A DNA stretch of 64,000 nt, taken from Chitinophagaceae bacterium (GTDB taxonomy: Bacteria; Bacteroidota; Bacteroidia; Chitinophagales; Chitinophagaceae). Position numbers and translations under genes: made by a program. The stretch lies in contig JADKAJ010000004.1 of NCBI GenBank assembly GCA_016719165.1, forward strand, positions 186,001-250,000, in the 5' to 3' direction. Position 1 is the first letter of the stretch, and each line of letters begins with the position of its first letter. The notes below the pieces were generated by a model. It made no database searches. It had not been told where the DNA came from and was given only the letters and a program-made list of their open reading frames with translations. Positions 54,465 through 62,344 of this stretch are shown one piece after another.

Positions 54465-55199
54465 TCAACTTTTGCTACGGTAGTATTTTTTAAGAACAAA
54501 TACTTCATTTACGATTTGAAAAAAGTTAAACCAGCGAAGTTTGGAGCCCTTCATTTCAGTCCATTGCAGTAGTGGTTCTTCAAGACCTGCAGATTCTAAT
54601 GAGCCTTCCTGTTTATGAATGCGACAGATAATTTCCACGTCAAAAAGCCATTTTGTCCTAAAGTTATCAGTGAAAACCGGGTTGATCATAGCAGTATTAA
54701 AAATTTTTGCGCTGCATTGGGTATCGTACACATCAAGTTTAATAATGTATCCTACGAGTGTTGCAATAACCCTGCTATAAAAATGTCTCCATTCGTTCCT
54801 CGTAATAATAGCGCCAATTTTTTTAATCCTGCTTCCAATAATGAACTTTTTATTGGAGCCGGCTAAAATGATGAAGAGTCTGTACATTTCATTCAAACTT
54901 ACTGACAGGTCAGCATCAATAAAGCCATGATAGGAAAAATTATTTTGACCAATGCTCTCGAGCAAACCAGTTCTTACCGCTTCGGCTTTTCCCTTTCTTT
55001 CTACCAGGTTTATGATACTGATTCTTTCCGGTTTTCCATCTTTGATCTTTTGCAAAACGGAGTTGGTATTGTCTGTACTGCCATCATTGACAAAAATTAT
55101 CCTTGTGTTTCCGGTTTGGCCGAGAAAGTCAAGAAATTTTCCGATATCCAGCCTCTTTTCTTCGTTATGACAAGGGACTATAATGGAGAGGGTTGACAT
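54465..55199 (-). CDS. Family 2 glycosyltransferase (dolichyl-phosphate-glucosyltransferase-like)
   Basis: A 244-residue GT-A glycosyltransferase. The N-terminus MSTLSIIVPCHNEE is the standard start of the fold; INDG-like FVNDGSTDNT and the metal site DADLS (FIDADLSVS) follow; TQCSAKIF and TKWLFDVEII resemble the DPM/ALG5 group that makes polyprenyl-phosphate sugars. No multi-helix tail is present. It overlaps the neighbouring methyltransferase gene by 22 bp. ALG5-like donors plus a YfhO-like protein form a plausible donor-transferase pair (inference). Confidence 0.88.
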   Translation of the reverse strand: MSTLSIIVPCHNEEKRLDIGKFLDFLGQTGNTRIIFVNDGSTDNTNSVLQKIKDGKPERISIINLVERKGKAEAVRTGLLESIGQNNFSYHGFIDADLSVSLNEMYRLFIILAGSNKKFIIGSRIKKIGAIITRNEWRHFYSRVIATLVGYIIKLDVYDTQCSAKIFNTAMINPVFTDNFRTKWLFDVEIICRIHKQEGSLESAGLEEPLLQWTEMKGSKLRWFNFFQIVNEVFVLKKYYRSKS

Positions 55200-55942
55200 A
55201 TACAATAACAAGTGAGACCGGGTATCTTTAACCCGATGCTGGCAAGATACCAAGTAATTTTAAATTCAAGCCAAAAGAGACTGGCAATTATGTTTGTAGT
55301 TAAACGGCCGCCTTTCCAGTTATGAATACTTTTTGATGAAGAATTATTTTTGTTTTCAAAAAGGCGCTGAAAAAATCTGAATATGATCAGGGAGTTGAAA
55401 AAATACCCGGAATCTATCGCTTGAATGGGCTGAGTTTTTAATAAGTCGTTTAATTGTTTCAGGTTATAACGTCTGAAATGACCAAGATTTATATCATGAG
55501 CCGAAAATAATCCCTGAAATGCTGGTACAGTGATTATCAACCTTGTTTTTGGGGTTATTCCGGGTAAAGAAAGCAATTCATTTAATGCTGTTTCGGGATA
55601 CTCTATATGTTCAAGTACGTCCATGAGTATGATTATATCAATCTCTTTCTGTTCTGGAAAACCTGTGAGATTCTTTTGGAATGACAGGTTCTGTGGTTTG
55701 TTATTATTGAATGCCGACAGAACATCGTCTTCATAGTTGATGTCCACTGCAATTATGGATGATGACGGAAAATATTTTGATATCCCGGTTGCAAGAAAAC
55801 CATCTCCGCTTCCGATATCCAGGATGCTGGTTTTGGAATGCGAATTAGTAATAAAGAAGCGAAGAATCCGGAGTCGTGTTAGCTCCCATGGATGCCGTTG
55901 AAAGTCAGCGCTCATAACTTGTATGTATTCTTTTAAGTCCAT
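55178..55942 (-). CDS. Class I SAM-dependent methyltransferase (UbiE/COQ5-like)
   Basis: A 254-residue methyltransferase. Motif I SILDIGSGDGFLATG is at about residues 40-54, the ribose acid is in AVDINYED, and IIILMDVLEHIEYP is the motif II region. The C-terminal 60 residues are hydrophobic (IIASLFWLEFKITWYLASIGLKIPG), suggesting peripheral or lipid association. It lies at the start side of the GT2-YfhO-methyltransferase run on the minus strand. Target unknown, probably a lipid-linked intermediate. Confidence 0.85.
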   Translation of the reverse strand: MDLKEYIQVMSADFQRHPWELTRLRILRFFITNSHSKTSILDIGSGDGFLATGISKYFPSSSIIAVDINYEDDVLSAFNNNKPQNLSFQKNLTGFPEQKEIDIIILMDVLEHIEYPETALNELLSLPGITPKTRLIITVPAFQGLFSAHDINLGHFRRYNLKQLNDLLKTQPIQAIDSGYFFNSLIIFRFFQRLFENKNNSSSKSIHNWKGGRLTTNIIASLFWLEFKITWYLASIGLKIPGLTCYCICQPSPL

Positions 55943-55958
55943 CTCTAAGTTTCAAACG

Positions 55959-57044
55959 CTAAATAAATTTGTTTTTTAAGTCTAAAAATCTTTTTTCAAA
56001 ATAATGATAACTTAACCAGCTGATAAAAATTCCGGTAAGTGTAATAATTATTGATGACAAAATATTCGTATAGGAATCGTCTCCAAGCTCAGGTAATAGA
56101 TCAGACAAATAGGGGCTTAGTATAAGGTATAACGGCCAATGGAAAATATATAAGCCGTAAGATATTTTTCCCAAAAAACGGAGAGGGGTTATTGTAAATA
56201 AAACATTAATGATTTTGGTTTCCTTTGTTACAGCTTCATTCACTAATAATCCGAACATCATAGCAAAAGTTGTGTAACCAATTAACGCAAGGTAGGGGAA
56301 AGAGAAATTTGAGCTGCGGTTAATGAAAAAGAAAACTAAATTGGCAATCGCAAAAAACAGGACAATAAAAAAAGTATATTTTTTTAGAAAATTCTTATCA
56401 ATTTTTTGCAGCAAAGCTACTAAGCATCCTATACATAATCCATCAATACGGCTAAACGTATAAAGATTGAAATAAGCAAGATTGGTTACATCGTATATCC
56501 ATATCCATAGACGGAATGCGATAACCAGTAATAAAATAATTGTAATGAATGCAAAGAGGACTTTTGGTTTCTTAAAAGCAAGTATTACCAGCGGCCAGAT
56601 AAGATAGAATTGTTCTTCTACAGCCAGGGACCATAAGTGATGCAGGCCGGTTGTTTGCCCTGCTTCTTTGAAAATGAATAACCAGTTTTGTAGGTAAGTC
56701 CAAAGAAAGACCTGGTTGTCTGTATAATATTTAACAGTAAAATGATTGCTTAGTACCGGTGCGACAAAGAGGAAAAGTACGAGACAGAAATAATACAACG
56801 GGAAAATCCGTAATGCCCGCCTAATATAGAAGTTTTTGAGAAAGTCTTTTCTCTGAACCGTTTTCAGCAGAATATCGGTAATTAAAAAACCCGAAAGCAC
56901 AAAAAACAGGTCTACACCCAGCCAGCCGAAGAAGAAGTAGTCAATAAAGCCGAAATTATGGTAAACCACCACCAGTAAGATAGCAAGTCCCCTAAGGCCA
57001 TCCAGGGCAGGGTAATATTGCCTGTTAGGATTTTCGGGGTTCAT
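55959..57044 (-). CDS. Acyltransferase 3 family protein (OafA/YrhL-like)
   Basis: A 361-residue polytopic enzyme with about 10 membrane helices. The N-terminal LDGLRGLAILLVVVYH with its conserved His, then FFGWLGVDLFFVLSGFLI, is the family hallmark; GLHHLWSLAVEEQFYLIWP is the second conserved block. Such enzymes O-acylate LPS, peptidoglycan or glycans. The SGNH domain seen in some members is absent. It lies 16 bp before the methyltransferase and 22 bp after riboflavin synthase on the minus strand. Confidence 0.9.
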   Translation of the reverse strand: MNPENPNRQYYPALDGLRGLAILLVVVYHNFGFIDYFFFGWLGVDLFFVLSGFLITDILLKTVQRKDFLKNFYIRRALRIFPLYYFCLVLFLFVAPVLSNHFTVKYYTDNQVFLWTYLQNWLFIFKEAGQTTGLHHLWSLAVEEQFYLIWPLVILAFKKPKVLFAFITIILLLVIAFRLWIWIYDVTNLAYFNLYTFSRIDGLCIGCLVALLQKIDKNFLKKYTFFIVLFFAIANLVFFFINRSSNFSFPYLALIGYTTFAMMFGLLVNEAVTKETKIINVLFTITPLRFLGKISYGLYIFHWPLYLILSPYLSDLLPELGDDSYTNILSSIIITLTGIFISWLSYHYFEKRFLDLKNKFI

Positions 57045-57066
57045 CAGGTATGAAATAGGTTAGTAA

Positions 57067-57657
57067 TTAGTCTTTCAAAGATAATCTTCTGAGCAGATAC
57101 TTTCCAATCATATCAAATTCAAGGTTTACCTGGTCACCAATATTTATATTCCTGATATTGGTATGTTCAAAAGTGTAGGGTATGATAGCGACGTTGAAGC
57201 TTTTCTTTTTTACATTGAAAACAGTAAGACTTATCCCATTCAGGCATATTGACCCCTTTTCAATAACCAGGGCTGCAAATTTTTTAGAAAATTCAAAGCC
57301 ATACTCCCAGCTGCCATCTTTTTCCAGCTTGCTGATACAAGTCCCGGTCGCATCTATATGACCTTGTACGAGGTGACCATCAATACGGTCATTTAGCTGA
57401 AGGCAACGTTCGAGGTTAACAAGAGAGCCCTCGTGCCATTGTCCCAGGTTCGTTTTCTGAATTGTTTCATCAATGGCGGTTATCCGGTGCCTGTGGTTAT
57501 TAATTTCCTCCACAGTCAGGCATGCGCCACTATGGCTCATACTTTGGTCGATTTTTAGTTGGTTCGAAATAGGGGATTCGATCCAAAAAGTTCGGTTGGA
57601 ACCATTGGAAATGACCTCCTTAACGATCCCTGTACTTTCTATTATGCCAGTAAACAT
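57067..57657 (-). CDS. ribE: Riboflavin synthase alpha subunit
   Basis: A 196-residue riboflavin synthase. It dismutates two 6,7-dimethyl-8-ribityllumazine molecules to riboflavin. Two lumazine-binding domains are visible: MFTGIIESTG with SHSGACLTV, then DGHLVQGHID and KGSICLNGISLTV. The length is normal. Other rib genes are not in the window. Divergent from rpsU. Confidence 0.94.
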   Translation of the reverse strand: MFTGIIESTGIVKEVISNGSNRTFWIESPISNQLKIDQSMSHSGACLTVEEINNHRHRITAIDETIQKTNLGQWHEGSLVNLERCLQLNDRIDGHLVQGHIDATGTCISKLEKDGSWEYGFEFSKKFAALVIEKGSICLNGISLTVFNVKKKSFNVAIIPYTFEHTNIRNINIGDQVNLEFDMIGKYLLRRLSLKD

Positions 57658-57710
57658 GGCAGCAAGTTAAATCATTTCTTTTTTCATTTTCTTTTTTCAG
57701 AATAACCGCC

Positions 57711-57718
57711 TATCTTTG
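57711..57718 (+). promoter_or_regulatory. -7 promoter box for rpsU
   Basis: TATCTTTG, an exact TAnnTTTG match, with a 36-bp spacing to ATG 57755. Confidence 0.6.
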
Positions 57719-57737
57719 CCATCCTAAAAAAATACCG

Positions 57738-57745
57738 AAGGAGGT
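57738..57745 (+). promoter_or_regulatory. Strong Shine-Dalgarno sequence of rpsU
   Basis: AAGGAGGT matches the anti-SD perfectly, 9 bp before ATG 57755. Bacteroidota mRNAs usually lack SDs because bS21, bS18 and bS6 hide the anti-SD in the 30S subunit. A full SD on the bS21 gene itself fits autoregulation: ribosomes lacking bS21 would favour this mRNA. Confidence 0.75.
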
Positions 57746-57754
57746 ATATAAGTT

Positions 57755-57952
57755 ATGCTGATAATAGACTCAAAAGATTGCGAAAACATTGACAAGGCGT
57801 TAAAAAAGTATAAAAAGAAGTTTGAGAAGTCAAAAGTACTCCTTCAGCTTCGGGAACGCCAGAGTTTTACCAAACCCTCTGTGAAGCGTCGTGGTGAAGT
57901 CCTGAAAGCAATTTACAAGCAGAATTTAGCCAGCGGAAAGATCGAAAGCTGA
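57755..57952 (+). CDS. rpsU: 30S ribosomal protein bS21
   Basis: A 65-residue bS21. It begins MLIIDSKDCENIDKALKKYKKKFEKSKVL and has a basic helical body, as in the family. In Bacteroidota bS21 helps to sequester the 16S anti-Shine-Dalgarno tail, making most initiation SD-independent. The mRNA carries the exact SD noted just upstream. It is followed by a hairpin terminator and then the XerC-like gene. Confidence 0.94.
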   Translation: MLIIDSKDCENIDKALKKYKKKFEKSKVLLQLRERQSFTKPSVKRRGEVLKAIYKQNLASGKIES

Positions 57953-57982
57953 TCATAGCCGCCCGGTAACATTATATTATAA

Positions 57983-58023
57983 GATAGCTGCAAAGTTTAA
58001 TAGCTTTGTAGCTGTCTTTTTTT
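57983..58023 (+). terminator. Terminator of rpsU, abutting the next start codon
   Basis: Stem GATAGCTGCAAAG / CTTTGTAGCTGTC (one wobble), then seven T. The next gene's ATG (58024) begins at the end of the T tract. Confidence 0.75.
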
Positions 58024-58926
58024 ATGCCTGTACCAGCCCATCAGCGTATACAATCCTTTCTTGATTACCTCAAGTTTGAGAGAAGATACTCTCCCCATAC
58101 ACTCACCTCATACACTACTGACCTCATTGATTTTTTGGAGTACCTGGAATCGCAGTTTGACGTGGTTGATGTGAAGGCAATTGGCTCAGGTTTTATCCGA
58201 AGCTGGCTCGCCGGCCTGAAAGAGAAAGGGCTTACCTCCAAATCAGTAAACCGTAAAATATCCAGCCTCAAATCTTTTTTCAAATACCTGTTGAAAACGG
58301 GAGAAATTGAAAATTCTCCTATGAACAATGTGATCAGCCCTAAAACTAGTAAGCGGTTGCCTGTTTTTATGAAGGAGGAGGATACTAAAAAACTTGTTGT
58401 AGCATTAACTCAGGCTGCTGAAGATTGGAAAAGTCTTAATGCAAAAATGCTGATTACTATTTTTTATGCTACAGGTATGCGATTGAGTGAACTCATAAAC
58501 CTGAAAGAAAAACAAATTGATATCAGCAGGGGACAAATAAAAGTATTGGGAAAGGGAAATAAGGAAAGGATAATTCCTGTCAGTAAAGAAGTGATTGTAG
58601 CAATCGGGGAATATCAGCAACTAAAAAGAAAGGACTTTGTGGTAAATGAAGATTATTTATTAATAACGGAAAAGGGCAAAAAGCTATATCCAAGGTATGC
58701 CTGGCTTCTGGTGAACCAGGTTCTCGGACAAGCCAGTACACTTGATAAAAAAAGCCCCCATGTGCTCCGCCACACTTTTGCCACTCATTTGATGAATAAC
58801 GGAGCTGATTTGAATGCTGTGAAAGAGCTACTGGGGCATAGCAGCCTGGCTTCAACACAGGTGTATACACACAATACCATTGCAAAGTTGAAAGATATTC
58901 ATAAAAAGGCCCATCCGAAAGCTTAG
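58024..58926 (+). CDS. xerC: Tyrosine recombinase XerC/XerD-like
   Basis: A 300-residue tyrosine recombinase. It has an N-terminal SAM-like core-binding domain (IQSFLDYLKFERRYSPHTLTSY) and a catalytic domain with Arg153 (GMRLSE), His246 and Arg249 (HVLRHTF), His272 (LGHSS) and the nucleophile Tyr281 (TQVYTH). The length and even gene context (rpsU before, hpf after) suit chromosomal Xer dimer resolution more than a mobile integrase. XerC versus XerD cannot be fixed. There is no SD, and the start abuts the rpsU terminator. Confidence 0.88.
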   Translation: MPVPAHQRIQSFLDYLKFERRYSPHTLTSYTTDLIDFLEYLESQFDVVDVKAIGSGFIRSWLAGLKEKGLTSKSVNRKISSLKSFFKYLLKTGEIENSPMNNVISPKTSKRLPVFMKEEDTKKLVVALTQAAEDWKSLNAKMLITIFYATGMRLSELINLKEKQIDISRGQIKVLGKGNKERIIPVSKEVIVAIGEYQQLKRKDFVVNEDYLLITEKGKKLYPRYAWLLVNQVLGQASTLDKKSPHVLRHTFATHLMNNGADLNAVKELLGHSSLASTQVYTHNTIAKLKDIHKKAHPKA

Positions 58927-59080
58927 AAATCTCTCGTTTGAGTATAAAAAATTATGATTTTTTTACTTGGTGCAAATCTTCTTTTGTTGTAACTTGATCA
59001 TGATAAAAGGACCGAACCCTTAGAAATGTTTTTCCAGAAAAGTTCTTTATTTATTGTTTCACAGTTTAAAAACGATGACC

Positions 59081-59380
59081 ATGAATGTAAAAATTCAAAC
59101 TGTTCATTTCAACGCTGACAGCAAGTTAAAAGAGTATGTAAACCGAAAACTTGAAAAGCTGACGGTGTTTAGCGATCGCATCATCGAAGTAAATGTTTTT
59201 TTGAAACTCGACAATGTGGCGCATTCGATTAAAGACAAGATTGCAGAAATCAGAGTGCATGTGCCACGTCACAATTTTTTTGTAAAAGCAACCAGTAAAT
59301 CATTTGAAGAATCTTTTGAAAGTGCTTTCGACTCACTCGTAAGCCAGATAAAACGAAAAAAAGAAAAACAAGCCGCTTAA
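59081..59380 (+). CDS. hpf: Ribosome hibernation promoting factor / RaiA family protein
   Basis: A 99-residue short-form HPF/RaiA protein (beta-alpha-beta-beta-beta-alpha fold): MNVKIQTVHFNADSKLKEYVNRKLEKL then a conserved strand set ending SFESAFDSLVSQIKRKKEKQ. It binds the 30S decoding region and stabilises inactive ribosomes in stationary phase. The long-form C-terminal dimerisation domain is absent. Start ATG 59081 (59075 is also possible). A UUCG-loop terminator follows at 59388. Confidence 0.92.
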   Translation: MNVKIQTVHFNADSKLKEYVNRKLEKLTVFSDRIIEVNVFLKLDNVAHSIKDKIAEIRVHVPRHNFFVKATSKSFEESFESAFDSLVSQIKRKKEKQAA

Positions 59381-59387
59381 AAAATTC

Positions 59388-59411
59388 AAGACCTCTTCGG
59401 AGGTCTTTTTT
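59388..59411 (+). terminator. Terminator of hpf
   Basis: Stem AAGACCTC / GAGGTCTT with a TTCG tetraloop and six T. Confidence 0.85.
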
Positions 59412-59470
59412 ATTTCTTGATTTTCAGCAGAAAAATCTCTTCTAAAATTTTTGCAATATCTAAATTCCCT

Positions 59471-59478
59471 TACCTTTG
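59471..59478 (+). promoter_or_regulatory. -7 promoter box of the tRNA-tuf operon
   Basis: TACCTTTG, an exact TAnnTTTG match, 74 bp before the first tRNA. Confidence 0.6.
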
Positions 59479-59551
59479 CCTTCCCAAAAATTGGGGGTAG
59501 TTCTTTATTGCCTGTTTTGCCGCATTATCCAGCTACGGCGAAATTAAAATT

Positions 59552-59624
59552 GCCACCTTAGCTCAGCTGGTAGAGCAACTGATTTGTAATCAGTAGGTCG
59601 CCAGTTCGATTCTGGCAGGTGGCT
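59552..59624 (+). tRNA. tRNA-Thr (anticodon TGT)
   Basis: 73-nt cloverleaf: acceptor GCCACCT / AGGTGGC, anticodon stem CTGAT / ATCAG around TTGTA-type loop with TGT, T-loop TTCGATTC. First of four tRNAs in front of tuf. Confidence 0.94.
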
Positions 59625-59630
59625 CAAGGC

Positions 59631-59713
59631 GGGCAAGTAGCCAAGTGGCCAACGGCAACAGACTGTAAATCTGTCCTCTTCGGAGTTCGGTGGTTCGAAT
59701 CCATCCTTGCCCA
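59631..59713 (+). tRNA. tRNA-Tyr (anticodon GTA)
   Basis: 83-nt class II cloverleaf: acceptor GGGCAAG / CTTGCCC, anticodon stem CAGA / TCTG with loop CTGTAAA (GTA), a long variable arm (CCTCTTCGGAG region) and T-loop TTCGAATC. Confidence 0.93.
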
Positions 59714-59770
59714 CTTTATCAATCTTAGTTATAACCAAGATTGGAAAGTTCTTTGTTTGAAATAGCATCA

Positions 59771-59843
59771 GCGGGAGTAGCTCATTTGGTAGAGCGGTAG
59801 CCTTCCAAGCTTCAGGTGGCCGGTTCGAGCCCGGTCTCCCGCT
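59771..59843 (+). tRNA. tRNA-Gly (anticodon TCC)
   Basis: 73-nt cloverleaf: acceptor GCGGGAG / CTCCCGC, anticodon loop CTTCCAA (TCC), T-loop TTCGAGCC. Confidence 0.93.
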
Positions 59844-59885
59844 CAAAACCGCCATAGCTCAGCGGAGGCGGATCTGATAAGACCA
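59844..59885 (+). pseudogene. tRNA-like remnant between tRNA-Gly and tRNA-Thr
   Basis: A GCCATAGCTCAGCGG segment resembles a tRNA D-arm and CTGATAAG resembles a tRNA-Ile(GAT) anticodon loop, but the rest of a cloverleaf is missing. The arms CCGCC (59849-59853) and GGCGG (59867-59871) pair. It may be a decayed tRNA or a spacer artefact of array duplication. Confidence 0.4.
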
Positions 59886-59957
<72 letters not shown>

Positions 59958-60103
59958 CAAATTTTAGGAGGTTAACGGAAAATAACCTGCTGATTTTCGG
60001 GATGGGAGTTGGGAGTCAACGTAATGAAAGCTAAGAGTAGTAATACTTAAAGCTTCATAATAAAAAACAATAATTGTAAAACACAACTTTAAAACAGATA
60101 ACA

Positions 60104-61291
60104 ATGTCAAAAGAGACCTTTAAGAGGGACAAACCCCACGTTAACGTTGGTACCATTGGTCATATTGACCACGGCAAAACCACTTTGACCGCCGCTATTA
60201 CAACCATTCTTGCTTCAAAAGGTATGGCAACGGCAAAAAAATATGATGAAATCGACGCTGCTCCTGAAGAAAAAGAAAGGGGTATCACTATTAACACGGC
60301 TCACGTTGAGTACCAGACGGCAAACCGTCACTATGCTCACGTAGACTGTCCCGGTCACGCTGACTATGTAAAGAACATGATTACAGGTGCTGCCCAGATG
60401 GACGGCGCTATTTTAGTTGTGGCTGCTACAGATGGTCCTATGCCTCAAACAAAAGAACACATTCTGCTGGCCCGCCAGGTAGGTGTTCCTAAGATTGTGG
60501 TATTTATGAATAAAGTTGACCTGGTTGATGATCCTGAGCTGTTAGAGTTGGTGGAAATGGAAATCCGTGACCTCCTTACATTCTATGGTTTTGATGGTGC
60601 TAATACGCCAATCATCAAAGGTTCTGCTATTAAAGCCCTCGAAGGTGAAGCAGAAGCTGTAAAACAAGTAGAAGAGTTGATGGAAGCTGTTGACACATAC
60701 ATTCCGTTGCCTCCTCGCCCGGTTGATCAACCTTTCCTGATGTCCGTAGAAGACGTATTCTCCATCACCGGTCGTGGTACAGTTGCAACAGGTCGTATCG
60801 AGAGAGGTCGTATTAAAGTTGGTGAGCCAGTTGAAATAGTTGGTTTGATTGCAGAACCGCTGACTTCAGTTGTAACTGGTGTGGAAATGTTCCGCAAATT
60901 ACTGGACGAAGGTGAAGCAGGAGATAATGCTGGTTTGTTGCTTCGTGGTATTGAGAAAACTCAAATCCGTCGTGGTATGGTAATCGTAAAACCAGGTTCA
61001 ATAACTCCTCACACTGAATTCAAAGCAGAGGTTTATGTTCTGAGCAAGGAAGAAGGCGGACGTCATACTCCATTCTTCCAGAAATACCGTCCTCAGTTCT
61101 ATTTCCGTACTACAGACGTAACCGGAGAAGTAGAGTTGAATGCTGGTACTGAAATGGTTATGCCTGGCGATAACACATCACTTACTGTAAAACTGATCCA
61201 GCCAATTGCGATGGAAAAAGGTTTGAAGTTTGCGATTCGTGAAGGTGGCCGTACAGTAGGAGCCGGACAGGTTACTGAGATTTTAAAATAA
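60104..61291 (+). CDS. tuf: Elongation factor Tu
   Basis: A 395-residue translational GTPase that brings aminoacyl-tRNA to the ribosome. G1 is GHIDHGKTT, G2 switch RGITINTAH, G3 DCPGHADY, G4 NKVD, G5 GSAIKA, followed by beta-barrel domains 2 and 3 ending QVTEILK. The length is standard. It lies behind four tRNAs in the usual tRNA-tuf arrangement and before a promoter and hairpin that separate it from trpT-secE-nusG. Confidence 0.98.
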   Translation: MSKETFKRDKPHVNVGTIGHIDHGKTTLTAAITTILASKGMATAKKYDEIDAAPEEKERGITINTAHVEYQTANRHYAHVDCPGHADYVKNMITGAAQMDGAILVVAATDGPMPQTKEHILLARQVGVPKIVVFMNKVDLVDDPELLELVEMEIRDLLTFYGFDGANTPIIKGSAIKALEGEAEAVKQVEELMEAVDTYIPLPPRPVDQPFLMSVEDVFSITGRGTVATGRIERGRIKVGEPVEIVGLIAEPLTSVVTGVEMFRKLLDEGEAGDNAGLLLRGIEKTQIRRGMVIVKPGSITPHTEFKAEVYVLSKEEGGRHTPFFQKYRPQFYFRTTDVTGEVELNAGTEMVMPGDNTSLTVKLIQPIAMEKGLKFAIREGGRTVGAGQVTEILK

Positions 61292-61296
61292 TCTTT

Positions 61297-61304
61297 TATC
61301 TTTG
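61297..61304 (+). promoter_or_regulatory. Putative -7 box for trpT-secE-nusG
   Basis: TATCTTTG, an exact TAnnTTTG match, only 6 bp after the tuf stop and 6 bp before a large hairpin (61311-61357). If active it would place the hairpin at the 5' end of the transcript. Confidence 0.4.
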
Positions 61305-61310
61305 ATACTT

Positions 61311-61357
61311 CAAAAGTCATTGGTCGATAGGATTTTCCGAACGACCGGTGACTTTTG
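61311..61357 (+). other. Large hairpin between tuf and tRNA-Trp
   Basis: 16-bp stem CAAAAGTCATTGGTCG / CGACCGGTGACTTTTG with two G-T wobbles and a 15-base loop. It has no real T tract (GATTCTTA), so it could be an attenuator, a weak terminator or an RNase processing site. It lies just before tRNA-Trp. Confidence 0.6.
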
Positions 61358-61363
61358 ATTCTT

Positions 61364-61434
61364 ACGGGCATAGTTCAATGGCAGAATAGCGGTCTCCAAA
61401 ACCGTTGATGGGAGTTCGAATCTCTCTGCCCGTG
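61364..61434 (+). tRNA. tRNA-Trp (anticodon CCA)
   Basis: 71-nt cloverleaf: acceptor ACGGGCA / TGCCCGT, anticodon stem CGGT / ACCG with loop CTCCAAA (CCA), T-loop TTCGAATC. Located between tuf and secE as in many bacteria. Confidence 0.94.
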
Positions 61435-61447
61435 CAAATTGATTTTT

Positions 61448-61642
61448 ATGAACAAGATTACTACCTATTTCAAAGAAAGCTATAAAGAGCTGGCCGATAA
61501 AGTGACCTGGCCTACCTGGCCACAACTTCAGCAATCAACAATGATTGTATTGGCTGCAACTATCGTTTTCACCTTTATAGTGCTTGCAATGGATTTTGTG
61601 GCAGGTAATGGATTGAAGTTTATCTACAAACAACTATTCTAA
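61448..61642 (+). CDS. secE: Preprotein translocase subunit SecE
   Basis: A 64-residue SecE. It has the short bacterial form: an amphipathic cytoplasmic helix (YFKESYKELADKVTWPTWPQLQQ with the conserved VTWP) and one membrane helix (TMIVLAATIVFTFIVLAMDFV). It clamps SecY in the inner-membrane export channel. Start ATG 61448; the TTG at 61439 lies too close to tRNA-Trp. Its stop overlaps the nusG start by one base (TAATG). Confidence 0.93.
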   Translation: MNKITTYFKESYKELADKVTWPTWPQLQQSTMIVLAATIVFTFIVLAMDFVAGNGLKFIYKQLF

Positions 61643-62220
61643 TGGAAGCAACTACAAACACAGATACACAACAGCAGGAAACCAAATGGTATGTGCTGCG
61701 TGTTGTAAGTGGAAAAGAAAAAAAAGTTAAGGAGTATCTTGACAAAGAGATTTCCCGTGGTGGCTGGAGTGAAATTGTTAAACAGGTATTCCTGCCAGTA
61801 GAGAAAGTGTACAAAGTAGCCAGTGGTAAAAAGGTGATGAGAGAACGAAATTATTATCCGGGCTATGTGATGATTGAGATTACGGAAGGAAAATTAAGTG
61901 ATGATCTGAGGGATGTTATCAAAAATACCAACAGCGTAATTCATTTTTTAGGAAAGGAAAATCCTATTGCCCTTCGTAAAGCAGAAGTAAATAAGATGCT
62001 GGGTAAAATGGATGAAATGGCCGAAGCTGGCGGAGTAAGTATGAGTGAACCATTTATTGTTGGAGAAACGATCAAAATCATTGAAGGTCCTTTTAATGAT
62101 TTTAATGGTGTGATAGAGGAAGTGAATGATGAAAAGAAAAAATTGAAAGTAACAGTTAAGATATTTGGACGTTCTACACCGGTAGAACTGAATTATATGC
62201 AGGTGGAAAAAATAAGCTAA
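61642..62220 (+). CDS. nusG: Transcription termination/antitermination protein NusG
   Basis: A 192-residue NusG. It binds RNA polymerase and links it to Rho or ribosomes. The NGN domain (KWYVLRVVSGKEKKVKEYL ... VFLPVEK ... ERNYYPGYVMIEI) is followed by a KOW domain (VGETIKIIEGPFNDFNGVIEEVN). A strong terminator follows at 62239-62272. The ribosomal gene rplK, normally next in most bacteria, is absent. Confidence 0.96.
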   Translation: MEATTNTDTQQQETKWYVLRVVSGKEKKVKEYLDKEISRGGWSEIVKQVFLPVEKVYKVASGKKVMRERNYYPGYVMIEITEGKLSDDLRDVIKNTNSVIHFLGKENPIALRKAEVNKMLGKMDEMAEAGGVSMSEPFIVGETIKIIEGPFNDFNGVIEEVNDEKKKLKVTVKIFGRSTPVELNYMQVEKIS

Positions 62221-62238
62221 GAATCATTTTATATTGAT

Positions 62239-62272
62239 AAGCCATTCGCAGCAAAGCGGATGGCTTTTTTGT
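62239..62272 (+). terminator. Rho-independent terminator of secE-nusG
   Basis: Stem AAGCCATTCGC / GCGGATGGCTT (one wobble), loop AGCAAA, then TTTTTTG. Confidence 0.85.
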
Positions 62273-62344
62273 TTTATGCCCGGCTGTAATGCAATGGGAC
62301 AAAATGAATGGGTAACCGAAAAATAAGGCTAAACTCTTATTATT

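Noticed and set aside
58024..58926. XerC-like gene as integrase of a mobile element
   Set aside because: The neighbours rpsU, hpf and tRNA-tuf are conserved housekeeping genes, and no att-like duplicated tRNA end was found.
59544..59855. 103-codon minus-strand open frame across the tRNA array
   Set aside because: It is the antisense of three tRNA genes and reads as the well-known spurious tRNA-derived peptides.
61310..61534. Minus-strand frame over tRNA-Trp and the secE start
   Set aside because: It is antisense to tRNA-Trp and secE and contains a typical false tRNA-derived sequence.
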